Both the position numbers and the translations under genes were made by a program. From NCBI GenBank assembly GCA_037043015.1, contig CM073321.1:22131001-22195000 (forward strand): DNA of 64,000 nt. The letters run 5' to 3'. This document shows, piece by piece, positions 23,081 through 35,619 of this stretch. The DNA is from Bryum argenteum. Taxonomy: Eukaryota; Streptophyta; Bryopsida; Bryales; Bryaceae. Numbering within the stretch: position 1 is the stretch's first letter; the number at the start of each line of letters is the position of its first letter. The notes beneath the pieces were generated by a model. The model was not told the origin of the DNA and searched no databases. It was given only the letters and a program-made list of their open reading frames with translations.

Positions 23081-24595
23081 TTCATAAATAATTCTCAAAA
23101 AAGAAAACGTAAAAAAACAGAAATTACAAGGAAAAAGAAACGAATAACATTAAAATTGTACCAAAATAAAAACGAAAGTACAGGAAATCAGGGCCACCAC
23201 TACGTCTACAGCCTGGCTGCGCGTTCCACTCCCTCAACTTGCGGTGCTGAACGCCAAGCCTCGTGTCGCGTAAGAGCCTCTCTCACGTAATGCTTCCCAT
23301 CTCTCATCTGCTACGGTACTCAGTTGCCGCTAGGAGATTTATGAAGTATCGGCAGATAGTAGTAGCAAGATATGAAGCTTCACTCCCGAGCACGAGCGGC
23401 AATGCAAATTCGAAGACGCACGGCAAGGTTCGTACCATTGTGCATTCTTGAGTAATACTTCTCCCGGTTTGTGTCCAACCGGTTTTCGTGTCCTAGTTTT
23501 CGCAGATTGTTGTCCTCTGCTTTTCGTCGATTTGATTTTCGCAGATAGTCCTCCGCTTTTCGAAGCTGTGCTTTTCGCTGTCCTGCCGAATTTCACACTT
23601 CTGCTTTTCGGAGTCTTGCTTCTTGCATCTGTCGCTTTGCATTGTTTCCCTCGAAATCCTACTTTGAATTGACAGATCGTACTACTTCGCACATGGATTG
23701 TGCATCTTCGCAGGCATGATTCACACAGCGTAATCAAAACGGTGGCATCGCCTCACACAATTGTGGTCGGAACTTGCCTGGTAACAAAGAAATCATGAGA
23801 CGCGTTGCTTTTACGGTGGATTGCACTCGGCAACAAGCTCGCCTCCAGCTTCGACCAACAATTCCGACTTACAGGCGCTCTATGGACTGCACTACCGTAG
23901 CACCCTGGACCTCATGCGTTGTCTCTAGAGGCAGTATTACACTAGCACTTCTGAATTTTTTGTCTCAAATCTTGTTCCCTGATCAATGAATGTTGTGGTA
24001 TCGATATAGTGATGACCTTTCTGCAATGAAGTTGCAGGACAGGACGATGGGATGTGTTGAACGCAAATCTCTAGCGTGAAGCACTGCCACAGCGTAAAGC
24101 ACCGCCACAGCATCAAACACCGCCATGCAAGCACTTGAGCCAAGCCTCATGGTGTGCACATATCCACACATGATGTGTTGCCGAGACTTCTTTGAAAGCC
24201 AGGTGGTAGATGCCAAAAGACCTGTTTGAAGCCAGGTGATTAATGCATGTCGAAGCAAGGAGCAAGGCTCAAGAAATATCACAAAAAACCTTTTAAGGCT
24301 GTTGGAGCTCAAAAGTGAGGGTTTGAGAAAGCCTCATGTTGATATGTCTTGTATATAGTTTTTAGAGCCGAAATTGTTGATGGTAATAATCTGATGATGA
24401 TATTGATCTGTGCAGGACCATGCTTGGGTCGACCTCGTGGGGAACAGCTGAAGAAGAGGTTGTTGTTAGCATAGACATTGTGCAAAATTTGACAATCCAA
24501 ATAATTGCAAATTAACAAACAAGCTTTTGATTGTTGTGTAAATATGCTAATCTAATATAAAATTACTAGTAAATGCTTGAGAATCACTTACTTGA

Positions 24596-26396
24596 TTAGA
24601 GTTGTGATGTCTTCCTCCTTGCAAGCTCTCTTATTGATGACATCCTGTTTGAGTTGATTGAGTTGGACAATGCAACCACCCTTGTAAGATTTTCCTCTAT
24701 TATAGTTTCTAAAGAAATGTCAACATCAATGTCGTCGTTGTACTCTGTAGAAGAAGCTTGTATTTGTACTTTAGTGTTGTTGAACAAGGCTTTTGACATA
24801 TTATCCAATATAGCTTCCTTTTGGAAGTTGGTGTCAAAGGCTCTTAACAATCTTGTTTGTATCCATCCTTTGCTAATCATGTCCGTTCGTTGTGAAACAT
24901 TGATCCAAGCCATGTAAAGCCAATGACATATATGAGGCTTTAATGTGCTCATTTTGAAATCCATTTGCACATCATCCTGTCATTTCAATTGGCTTGAAAT
25001 AGTGTCCATAGTAAACTTGTTAAATTCTTGGCGAAAGGCATGCTTGAAAGGACGTTGAATGACAACGTCCGATGGTTGATAGATACTTGTGCAATTTGCC
25101 GGTACATAGAGTACAAGAATTTCCGGATGATGTGTTCTCATCCAATCTCGAAAATCTTTGCTAATGTGCACACTCCAGCAGTCAATGAGCCATATCATCT
25201 CTTCATTTGCCGTTAGTGACATTTGGTGAATTCGTGCATCAAGATAAGGTCGAAGAATTTTCTCGACAAACTCTTTGCATGTGTCTAGCGTAGACCAATG
25301 ATTGTAACTATAGGATATCTTCCACCCAGACATTTTACACTCCTTTCTACCCCCTTCAAGCTTAGGTAAAGTTTTTGTGGTGGTACCTTGGAAAATGACT
25401 TGGAAAGGCAAGCAATGTCCATTGGCCGCCAAAGAGACTGTCACTGTAATTTGACGCTTGTCTTCAGTCCCATATACTTTGATATGCTTTGCTCCTCGAG
25501 TCTCCCATGTCATTGATCCTCCTGTGGGTACTAAGTGAATGCCCGTTTGGTCAGTGTTCACAACCAATTCTTTGGGTATGTTGTAGACTTTTACTAAGTA
25601 AGCACACCGTTGTGCTATTGTCTTGCCTTGTTCTTCGAAATCTCTTGGAAGTTTACCAGCTGCTGTAGTCGCAGCCCTTTAACTCCAATTAAGTTCAGCT
25701 TTCACAAAATGTTTTGTCCATTCATAAGACACTTTGAATGCTGTAGAATGTGTACCCTCAAGGATATGCGGAGCTTTGTCAAGGATAATAGCCTTGATCA
25801 ATGGCTGAATACAAACCGCATAGAGAGGTTGTCTCGCCTTCTCCATCTTCTTCAAAATTGCACAAATCTCTTCTTTTAACATAGGGTGAGAGTTTAAAAT
25901 CGGGCAATGTTGAGCGGATTTGGCAAACTAAGTGCCAAATTCCACACAACGCTTGTATGTGTCTTTCAAGTTTCCATTTCGATGAAACCATTCTTTCATA
26001 GAGCTTTTGGATAAATTGTCATACTCACAAGAGAGATCTCCAGGTTTTCTATAGGCTGACCTTAAGAAATTTCATGCTCCTCCAATGTTGCGATGTTGTT
26101 TCATTGCATTGAAAATAGGAGGCCACAAAAGAGGAGTAAACCAGTTTGTATAAGAACCTCTAGGCTTCTTTGTCTCCACTGATCGCTTCATCTTTTCTAC
26201 CTTTGGCTTCAACAATATCTTCTCTGTTTGTCTTGGTCTGCCTACAGGCCGTTTGAAAAATCTCTTTGCTTGGCCTTGACTGCTCCCTCTCCAACCTCTG
26301 GTTCAAAGTACAAAACTCCTTCGCAATTTCTACTTCTCTCTCCTCTCTTGTAATAGGAACAAATGCAAAGTCTACTCTTTGTTGTTTGGGCGCCAT
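24596..26396 (-). pseudogene. DDE_1-domain transposase (Tc1/mariner-pogo group), disabled
   Basis: The catalytic part reads VVNTDQTGIHLVPTG (first Asp, about 25.56 kb), then EDKRQITVTVS, LPFQVIFQG, WLIDCWSVH (second Asp, about 25.18 kb) and PANCTSIYQPSDVVIQRP (third acidic position, about 25.06 kb). The frame from 25882 to 24596 is continuous except for two in-frame stops, a TAA near 25681 (after ...KAELNWS) and a TGA near 24980 (after ISSQLK). Upstream, a start at 26396 (MAPKQQRVDF) opens a Lys/Arg/Glu-rich N-terminal segment. That segment is separated from the catalytic frame by disrupted sequence or introns near 25.9-26.15 kb. Expected role: cut-and-paste excision at the flanking inverted repeats. 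It is transcribed away from COG2, so the roughly 340 bases between its start and the right end could act as a divergent promoter. Confidence 0.8.
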
Positions 26397-26710
26397 GATT
26401 GAACCTTCTCTCATGCACAAGCACAAGCGAATGAAAATACATACAAAAGTGAAAAGGGAGGAGAAACACTCTACAGTAACTCAAAAGGGACCACTTAAGC
26501 AAGATTAGGGTATGTACCGTAGTTAGGTTAACTAAGTATGGCCGCCAAAAATTGATGAAGAATGAAATTAAGATGAAAATTTAAGTACATCTATCTCTTG
26601 CACACGAATAATTTTTTATCAAATAATTAAGAAAACCAATCTCAAAAAAATAATTTTTGGAAGGCGAACCTTATTTTTTCAAAAAAATTAAATATTCGTG
26701 CGGCAGGTGG

Positions 26711-26732
26711 CGAACCTGCTATGGTGTTACGG
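26711..26732 (-). repeat. right terminal inverted repeat of the Tc1/pogo-type element
   Basis: The exact inverted copy of the left end for 20 bases, followed by TA. Confidence 0.88.
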
Positions 26733-26887
26733 TACACATCCGCGTTCTTGCAGCCTGGCTGAGATACTTCAGAGCTCTACTCTGCGTGCCCGTTTGAGCA
26801 TGCAGATTGTGATCAGGGCAAAGGGGTGAGGTTGTATGTGTCTTCGCAACACCTCTCCTATTGATTTTCTGTTTGTTCCTGTCAAAT
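26733..26887 (+). promoter_or_regulatory. COG2 5' flank left between the transposon and the start codon
   Basis: These 155 bases are all that separates the Tc1/pogo-type element from the COG2 ATG. They probably hold the 5' untranslated region. I see no clear TATA box. The original upstream promoter would now lie beyond 23058. Confidence 0.5.
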
Positions 26888-29800
26888 ATGTCGTCGATTG
26901 TCGGAACGATTCCTCTTTCGCCACTTCCGATGAACCACAAATCTGTGGCTTCTCTGTTTGGCGACGGAAATGACTCCGCACCACTGTGGTTCAAGAAGGA
27001 TGCATTCGCGTTATCATCTTTCGAGCCGGAGGCTTACATCTCCGATTTGCGACGCTTTGTGCCCTTCGAAACTCTGAGGACCGAGCTTCGTGGTCATTTG
27101 GGAGGTCTAAAGAACGAGCTAGTGGAGCTCATTAATAGAGATTACACAGATTTTGTGAACCTGAGTACGAAGCTCGTGGACGTCGATGGCTCTGTGTTAC
27201 GCATGCGGATGCCCTTGAACGAGCTTCGGGCGAAGCTTGTGCTGGTAAGGGATACTGTGAACAGCACGCTGCTCTTACTAGGAAACGGATTGAAGAGGCG
27301 AGTTAATGCATCCGCATCCAGGGAAATACTGGAGCTGCTGTTGGACACCTCACACGTCGTTTCCAAGGTTCTGCTTTCTTCTAATTCTTTTTCATCGTAT
27401 GATGACGGCAGGATGGAGGCTATGTTTTTGGGGGCAGCTTCTGTAATCTCTTTATTTTTTAGTTGTGGCTAGATCTATGTATCGTTTTGATTACCCACTG
27501 GACTCTACATGATGATTTATGTCCGGAGTGATTTTTAATGAGCGAGATCGAGTTTTCGGGTACCTGTGTGCGATTGCCTACTCGTCCCGACAGGCGAAGT
27601 GGACAAACGTCCGAATTTGTGAGTGACGAGCAGATTATTAGCATTCGCATTTGCAGAAGGACCTGGCGACGGGCGCTCTTGTTTTAAGATTCCATCCTTT
27701 CTTTCCTGAATTCCATTTTACCCTTCTTCACATGAATTGAGCCTGTGTAAAAAGATGTAGCACACCGTCGAGGACATGTTCGAGCAATTTATTAATGTCT
27801 GGCCGTAATTAGTTGATTCCCATCCTTCAAGTTTTTGTTCTCAGGCTTTTATTAAGCCGTGTTTCTTTCTCTCGTGCTCATGTGGAATATATCTTGGAAC
27901 GTCAAGGTCTCCTTAGTGCTTGAAGGTGCAGTCTGATTACGGCCATAATGAGTGTCGTTTATTGAGAAAGGGTTCACCAACCTCCTTGTATGTGATGTCG
28001 ATGCAGACTGGTCTATGAGGTGTAGTACTGAGGGCAGTTACCAGTAGGAATTAGTGTTACACTGAGATGACGATGTTTCTTTGGGAAAGGAATTAAATGC
28101 ATTTGTTCTTTAGTTTCATATTGTTTCGGCGATTTTGATACTGCTTTTCTGACGACTTTCGTAAGTTATATTAACGGCATCAATCTCTACTCGCGCAGGT
28201 AGAGAAGCTCTTACTTGAGTTGCAAGGCATGCCCGAAGAAGGGTCGCAGTTGCCGCAAGCTGATAGGGCCGATGGTTTCAGGAGGGCTTACAGCAATGGC
28301 AACTTGAATGAAGGGCAGGGTGCCAGGCTGGAGGACACACGGAGTCGATTGCTGGAGAGAGTAGCCGGTGAATTAAACCGCTTGAAGTTCTACGTTGCGC
28401 GTGCTCAGGTTTTTAATCAGAAGGTTTTCCCTGGGTGTTCGTTTCATCTTCAAAGATAATTAATAATCTATAGTGTTGTATTGTCATCAGTCCGCTTTTT
28501 GAAGGGAACTTTCAACTCAGATGTTCTCCTTTCGGTGGCATTATGGATGACATTATTTTGTCTACGTTCAGAGGATGGATGAACGGAGGCAGTGGCACTT
28601 TAATACATTAATTTCGTTGTGAAAATTTTTCGCTTCACACGTTCTCAGGCTATGACAGCAACTTCTTCGTATTGATCACTGTGAAACGATCCAATATTGT
28701 TACCTTGTCTTCTGCCATGTTCCGCAGGACCTGCCATTTATTCGAAGTATGCAGACTCGCATAAGGAATGCAGACGAGTCATTGAATGCTAGTTTACGAC
28801 GCACTTTTGTGGGAGGTCTTGAACGGCAGGATGACGTTGTGATTATCCATTGCTTACGTGCATATGCTGCCATAGACAACAGTGCGGGAGCTGAAGAGGC
28901 ATTCCGATCTGCTGTAGTGGCACCTTTTGTACAGGAAATTGTTCCCTCTTTTTCAGTGCTTGTTCCATTGGCTCCTAGAAGCGACAGGCTTGAAGAAATT
29001 TTTGAGGATATCAAGATACGTATACGGGTTGACTGCCAATTCCTTCTTGACAAAGCAGTAGCAGGTATTGGCTCACGTTTCGGACACAGGTCGCCATGTG
29101 GTTATAATTTATATTGTGCTTATCGTCTATTAAAGTCTTAAGATGTGTTGCTGAAGTAGTCGCTTTCGAAAGTGTTGCGCCATTCTGTCTCATCACAGGG
29201 AAAAAAGAGTATCTGACGACATGCTTCTTGGTTGCGGACCAAGAGCTGAATGTTAATCTATAATCTGGTCAGGTACCTTTATAGTGAGTTGCCCATTTAT
29301 TTCAGTAAGGTATACTTTCGAGGACATGAGTCGGTGTAGTGCGTTTACTGATCTGAGAAGCAGCCAAAGATCGCTGTATGAGCTTCAATTCATTTTCGTG
29401 TCGAATTGGTAAGTGTTCCGGTTTAAGCTGGATGTGTTCATGTGTAGCTGAGGCACTTGCATTTTTTGTTCGGATGATTGCAGCAAATCCTGGAGTACCA
29501 GTCTTTGACTTCCTAAGTAATTCCATCTTAAAGGAGGTTCTATCAACTCTGCAGAAGGGCAATCCGGGGGCTTTTTCTCCTGGAAAGCCAACGGAGTTTC
29601 TTGCCAACTTTAAGTCCGGTCTGAAATTTTTGAATTTTCTAGAAGGTAACATCAGTGTCAACTTCATTCTTCTCAGGTAGCAACTTTTAGAGACGCATTG
29701 ATATTGCTTGGAGGCTGTTTCGACTACGACCTGCTCCTTGGCGTATCTACGATTCCTATGTCTGTACAGGTCTTGCTATCAGTTTTCTTGACATCTGTTG

Positions 29801-32381
29801 TGATGTGGTGTTGCAATATGAGTATCTCCCAACATTGGCTATTGGCCTAGGGCGAGAGTGTTCTGTCATGCCTTCTCTGCCTATTTGTGCAGGTTACTGT
29901 CGCTCACAGAATGCAGTAGCTACGTTTCGGACAAAAGTTGCATACACAGACTTCTTGAAGCAGTGGAACTTGCAAATATATTTCACCTTAAGGTATGGGG
30001 TTTCAATGGACAGACGGTAGGTTCGACGTGTGGCTCTTTATTGATGTGGGGAAAAGAGTGGCTTCGGCAGCTTCTTTATTTTCACCCGGACCTGCTTTAT
30101 TCGGACAGTTGACAAACATTTGCCGAAGTGAGACGTTTCAAACTTGTGTTGTAGATTAGTAGGGCAAGTATCACATGGGCGAATGGCCAAGTTGGAGTGA
30201 TTTTATTTGTGGTTTTCCTCTTGTGCGGATTTCGGTTGAAACTTCTGAAAGTACGATCATCATATCTAGTTGATATACACTGTCGTTGCAGATTCCAAGA
30301 GATAGCACAATATTTGGATAGTGCCCTTGCAGGTCCCCCGGTCATACAGAAAGTTTCTGAGAGTATGCTGGAGCTCGCTCTAAGCTCAAGCAGTACACTG
30401 TGGGAATGCCTGCAACGCTGTTGGCAAGATGATGTGTACATTGATTCCATCTTTGATAAATTTCTGCGCCTTGCACTTCAATTGCTGTCAAGGTCTGCTC
30501 CGTTACCCTTTTTTGTTTGGTGGTCCCGGTCGCTTGGTTCGGTAGTCTATGAATCTTTCTAGATATCACGTTTTTCCTCTAGGATATCGTTTCAAGTGGA
30601 AATTGTTGAGGATTGCAATGTTAGACTTCTTATGAATTAACTCAGTATCCGCTCTATAAGGAACTGCAGAATTACACAAAACTCAGTGAATAAGTAAATT
30701 CATGAATCTAATGTGATGTAAGCTTCATGAATGTACCAATTTGTTTGTGATTCGCGAATTTCAGATACGCGACGTGGTTATCTGCTGGGTTGGCTGCTCG
30801 AAATGCCAACGATGCATCTAACAATCTTGGAGGCGAGTGGGCGCTAGTCTTTGCTCCTGAAGACTTTGTTCTTGTAGGATTAAATTCTCGCCTTGAAAAT
30901 TGTGTCGTCAATTTTTTTTTATTAAGCTATCACTTCTTTTCGCCAAATTTTTGAAGTGGAGCATGGGACAGATCTGGTCGGTTTCTAGAGTGTACAGGTC
31001 GTAGCGCGCACTTTCGAGTATGTTTTAAGTTCTGATAGTCCAGTTTTGACTTTGTCCTTCCGCCAGAAAGAGTTACTTTGCGCTCTTTTCTCGTAGTGGA
31101 TATTCTCATTTCGGGCTAGCAGCTGTTCTGTAATGAGTTCGTTTTTGTGCAGTTAAGGTGTGACGTTGAACTTTTGGTCCGAGCGATAAGGAATTCCTAC
31201 ACTGGACAAATATTGGCCCTTCTTAGCAATAGCCCAGATAATGTTGCAGCTTTGGTACGTGAGAGCTTGTCTCTGGGGTCTCAATCATTATTGACTACGG
31301 TTCCTGCTTTAACCGACGTACTCACGGAGGCCTTAACTGAAAAATGCGTAGAGGTGAGAGTTACTGGTACTTTTGCCTTTTTCATCGGAGCTCTTAGGAA
31401 GTACATTGCAAGGTATGGCAATCTCAATATTTATCAAAGGCATGATCTGTTCCAGCTGAGAATGTCATGCTGTGTCCGTGTTCAATACACATTCTTGCCA
31501 GGTTCTGAAGCAAGCCAAAGGTATCGTCGCAACATATCGTATGACAAATAGGCCTCTCCCCAGTCGCTATTCACCGTATGTTACCAGTGTGTTCCAGCCT
31601 CTTCAGGTAAGTTCCTTATCGCTTTATTATCAAGGTTGTTGGTATATTCTATTTCGTTGAACTTTTTCAGAAACGTTTTGTGCGGATTACTTATAAGGTT
31701 ATTTTGTTTCTGGCTCTAAGATTTATCTGTTTCCAATGCAGGCATATTTGGAGGATGAGCGATATGCAAACATAACAAAAGAGATTCGACTAGAGATCAT
31801 TGCTTCCGTTTCAGAAAAGGTTACATCTCAATATGACGTCTTGGCGCGGGAAATGGTTACCATGGTTAGCAGCGTCTATCCTCAAGCGTCCCCCTTATTT
31901 GTTCGAAATAATATTGCCTTCACAATTGCTCATCAAGCGCTAAGACATTTGCCACTGAAATAATACTCTTGTGCAGGCTAGACAAACCGAAGTCTCATTG
32001 CAGCTTCTTAGGCGAGGTATTCGGCAACGAGGTGCTGGAGGTGCGGATATCATTGAGAATATCTCTGACAATCTCTCCGACAAGATCTGTGCGCAATTGT
32101 TTCTAGACGTCCAGGTACCATTTCTCTTCTGGGACCTTTTTGAGTTAAGTCTCTGCGACCCTTCTGTGCATTTAGTTATAATAGAGCGTAAGTAATGTAC
32201 TCCGAAGCTTTTGTGGAGCTGCAATTTCGACCCTCACGTACACTTTTCCTACTGGATTGTGAAACAGGAATACAGTCGCCGCTTGGCAGCTTTCGGGGTC
32301 GCTGCGGCGGACATACCAGCATACATCTCCCTTTGGCAATGTGTTACACCCTTGGGAAGGCACGAAGTTATTCGGTGTTAA
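26888..32381 (+). CDS. COG2: conserved oligomeric Golgi complex subunit 2
   Basis: COG2 is a subunit of the eight-subunit COG tethering complex (lobe A) on the Golgi. It captures retrograde vesicles and keeps glycosylation enzymes in place. Exons: 26888-27367, 28199-28408, 28728-29064, 29484-29645, 29893-29992, 30292-30492, 30765-30873, 31153-31353, 31502-31606, 31742-31864, 31977-32114 and 32268-32381. All introns are GT-AG and phases agree throughout, giving 2280 coding bases (759 residues), the usual plant COG2 length. The N-terminal signature LWFKKDAF...YISDLRRFVPFETLR (COG2 N domain) and the helical STKLVDVDGSVLRMR block are present. So are AYAAIDN, GAFSPGKPTEFL, ATYRMTNRPLPSRYSPYV and the C-terminal DIPAYISLWQCV. 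The start is chosen at MSSIVGT; the frame also reads open a little upstream. No lesion is seen. Confidence 0.95.
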
Positions 32382-32451
32382 GGGAATCTGAACTTCCAAG
32401 GTCATTGATTATATAGTTTTGCAACTGGTGCGTTTTATAACAAATTTTTAA

Positions 32452-32533
32452 CCCTTTACCGCCGGTAAGGCCCTGACAGGGTCGTGACAGGTTCGAGATA
32501 TATCCAACGCCTGAACCGGCCGGCGGAAAAGAG
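32452..32533. mobile_element. 82-bp TTAA-flanked mini-element
   Basis: TTAA on both sides (32448-32451 and 32534-32537). The ends are CCCTTTACCGCCGG and an inverted near-copy (CCGGCGGAAAAGAG). It lies about 70 bases past the COG2 stop codon and so may fall in its 3' untranslated region. Confidence 0.55.
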
Positions 32534-33051
32534 TTAACCTCTAATTCCCCCAAGTGTTTGAGATCCCGTTTTTTGGTCATTTTGACCCTGAAGTTAAATA
32601 GTTTCCATTTTTTGGTCGTTTTGACACTTGGGCAGGCCCTTAGTTACTCTCACTGGAATTACTTTCTGCAGATCGTAGAGTTCTCATACGTTACATATCC
32701 AACATTTGTGCTTCTAAATCTCTTTTACTTTTAGCGATTCATTCTCGAAGTTACAAATTTATAATAGGGCATCCTCCATAATGGCGATCCTTAACTGATA
32801 AGTTGATTACTTTCTACTAAGACAAGCAAGTACTTGTTACTAAGATTGAGTACCATACTTATTGGTACGAGCATATTTTTTTTGTTAAGACTTAATTAGA
32901 TCTAATTAGCATGCCAAGGAAAGGAAAGAAAGAGAAAAAAGAACAGGGGAACGGGGGTATATATCTAATTAACATGCCAAGGAAAGAAAGAGAGAAGAAA
33001 GAACAAGGATCGGGAATATGGGGAAAAAGTGAATGGGTAGACGAGGAGCAA

Positions 33052-33267
33052 GGGCAATGGTTCGTGGCAGCTACCTAGGAGGCACTGTAGAATCCATGGG
33101 GACCTCCCAAGGCCGGTTTTGATAATTTTGAATTCAAATTTGAGGTCTGCGACCCCAAGTTACGCATGTAAGATTACTCCTTGGCATTTAATGTCTACAC
33201 ACCAAAAAATTAGGGAGCTCATTATTCCTCCTCCATCCTCCTTGGTAGCTGCTACGAACGCTTACCC
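33052..33267. mobile_element. 216-bp MITE (copy 2)
   Basis: Same family, length and internal sequence as 16259-16474. It is flanked by a 9-base duplication with one mismatch (GAGGAGCAA at 33043-33051, GAGGAGTAA at 33268-33276). Terminal inverted repeats start GGGCAATGGTTCGTGGCAGC. Confidence 0.85.
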
Positions 33268-33413
33268 GAGGAGTAAGGTGATTGCATGTCGGGTAACAAG
33301 TGAATCGGATAATAGAGAACGTGGGATGAGGGGGAACAAGGATGAAAACTGCAATTTCTCATTGTTTTAAATTTTTGTGCGTGTCCAGAGGGAGGTACTT
33401 ACTAGTCTGCTTA

Positions 33414-33831
33414 AGGTATGTTCGCACTTGGCCTTAGAGGAGGTCTTAGGAGGGGGTCTTAACTCTATTAAAAATTGTGTGTTCGCACTTACATTCATTA
33501 GTAATTACCAATCCTACATGGATGTCTACATGGAACACTTTAAAGAGTAGGATATTAGCAAACATTTAGGAGGACAAAAGAGCTTTGAGCAATAGTAGGC
33601 AATACTTAAGGGAGCACCAATATTAGAAAGATTCTCAAATTTTCCTCACTTAAGAGTGGTCTTATGTATTGTCCCACTTAAGGGGCCATTACGTAATTCT
33701 CTCACTATTGATTACACCTTTACGAGCCTCATTGATGACACCTTTCTTCAAAAAAAGGTATTCCTCCCCAAATTGTGGGGGTGTTAAATTTTTAGCCACG
33801 CTCTTTGCAAAGGCCAAGTGCGAATGGGCCT
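33414..33831. mobile_element. 418-bp PIF/Harbinger-like MITE
   Basis: Inverted ends share TTCGCACTTGGCCTT and begin AGG...CCT. TTA is duplicated on both sides (33411-33413 and 33832-33834), the TWA-type target of Harbinger/Tourist elements. The motif GTGTTCGCACTTAC recurs inside. No coding capacity. Confidence 0.65.
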
Positions 33832-35151
33832 TTATATACCCATAACAATTGTCCTAAATCAATCAAGTATCAACAGCTTTAATTATTTACAGAGTTGAGA
33901 TTTTACTTTCTTCAAATATAGTATTTTGTGCATGTCCAATTTAATCTTTTGTACATGTGATTAGAACAGTAAGGCGAGAGCTCATCTTTGGATTTTTATT
34001 CGAATAATTTTGTACAGCAATGATGTGACTTTTGTATTTGAATCTCGGCACACCCTCATGTGAAAGATTAAATAATTTTTGTAGCTTCTGAAGTAGGCAA
34101 GAGAAATGAAATAGTGAGAAAATGAGGTGGTGAAGTAACTGCCCTGAATTACAAAAAGTGTGGAACTGAGGTGATTCGGTAAGAGTGAAACTTCGATATG
34201 GGGGTAGGCGCCTGCTGGTATCAGCCCGACCAACTATATCCTTGGATCACGTCATCCAGCCCAGCTGCGCCCACCAATGGGCCGTGCATATGAGGTTGAG
34301 AAACGACTGATGGAGGGTTTTATCAGCCTCTCGTCAAGCCCTCTCTATGGAATACTATTTGCATAGCAGCATTTGTGGAGCGGAATTTCACCGTAGGTGA
34401 CATTTAGGCGGGTCAGATTTGGGAATCCTGGGTTCCAAACCAGTTCTTTTACCACCCCAATTCGGTGGTCGAAGGCGTGCGCTGGTGTACCATTTGCTTA
34501 TGCACGTTTGGATGTGGGCAGCGAAATCGACGTCTGCCCGACAGAACGTAACGACGAATGGGCTTGAACGGAATGACGGACGACGATGGACGAACGGACG
34601 GACGGAAGGGGGACGACGACAATTCGGCTGTGCAATTCGTCGATTCAACAATTCGGATTCAACAATTCGGCTATGCACTTTGACATGATAGTAATTTGCA
34701 CTTCCTAATTCGGACAATTGCAATTTGTGCACTAGATCAATAGTGATTGAATGCACTAAATCATCGAATGCGGGTTTCAGAAACTTTCCATACTGCAAAA
34801 GACAGTAATACGCTCAGACTTAAATGAAATCCTTCTCCTCAATGCTTGCAGTCCATGCAGTGAAGAACACAATAATATTGAGTTTCAAGCTCATTTGGTG
34901 TGCTAATTAGAAACAAACTTGATTTCCCGTGAAGAAAGAAATGCGCAAGACATAGACATTCTACATCAGTCAATTCATCGTAACCTAAAAACAAATCTTC
35001 ATTACCAAATTATCATCTTCAATCTGCAGAAAATACCAAATTGGTCTTTGCTGTATAAAGATGCTCATAACAGTATGAATATGTCCAAGTTTCTGCTCTT
35101 GCAGAATATAATGTAACCTAAATTCAAATTCCCTCCGTGTGAGAACGGCTG

Positions 35152-35206
35152 AAAGATCTATACACAAGGTTCTATCAGCAAAGATCTATACACAAGGTTC
35201 TATCAA
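35152..35206. repeat. 28-base tandem duplication
   Basis: AAGATCTATACACAAGG followed by TTCTATCA occurs twice in direct order with almost no change. Confidence 0.75.
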
Positions 35207-35619
35207 CAAATTTAAATGCCTACATCAGCATTTCAGTCGACACCCTCAAATTGGCCTTCAATGGATCTTCCCAAGTGGAAGCACCGTCCACCAAAATCTT
35301 AATAACATCGTCACCGCCAAGTGAGCATTTGTGCATTTGTGCAATTTCATACAATTCATATTAGACAACTCATATCAGACATACAATTCATTCATACAAT
35401 TTGATAGGAATCGATACATTCCGTGCATACAATCGATTCAGTTGCGAATCTATCGTCACCTGCACCACACGAACCCAACACACTTATGTACCCACCCACA
35501 CACACAGACACACATCTAGTCATTCAATCGGTCATACTAATGTAAGACTTGCCCTTTCAACAACAACATGACTGTGATGGGTTAAGGTCAAAAAATACTA
35601 CCTCCACCAGAAATTATCA

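Larger units (their letters stand above)
23059..26732 (-). mobile_element. Tc1/mariner-pogo type DNA transposon
   Basis: Perfect terminal inverted repeats CCGTAACACCATAGCAGGTT bound the element and TA flanks both ends (23057-23058 and 26733-26734). Together these are the hallmark of Tc1/mariner/pogo integration. The minus strand carries a DDE_1-type transposase (about 26396-24596). The left third (23.1-24.5 kb) has no recognisable gene and might be captured or filler DNA. The right end lies 155 bases before the COG2 start codon. Perfect end repeats and few lesions in the transposase suggest a fairly recent insertion. Confidence 0.88.

Noticed and set aside
29687-29770. Additional COG2 exon between exons 4 and 5
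   Set aside because: Joining exon 4 directly to 29893 keeps phase and matches the conserved family order; this stretch has no counterpart in plant COG2.
34388-34798. Minus-strand 136-codon frame
   Set aside because: It is carried by ACGG-type simple repeats that bias all frames, and no domain is visible.
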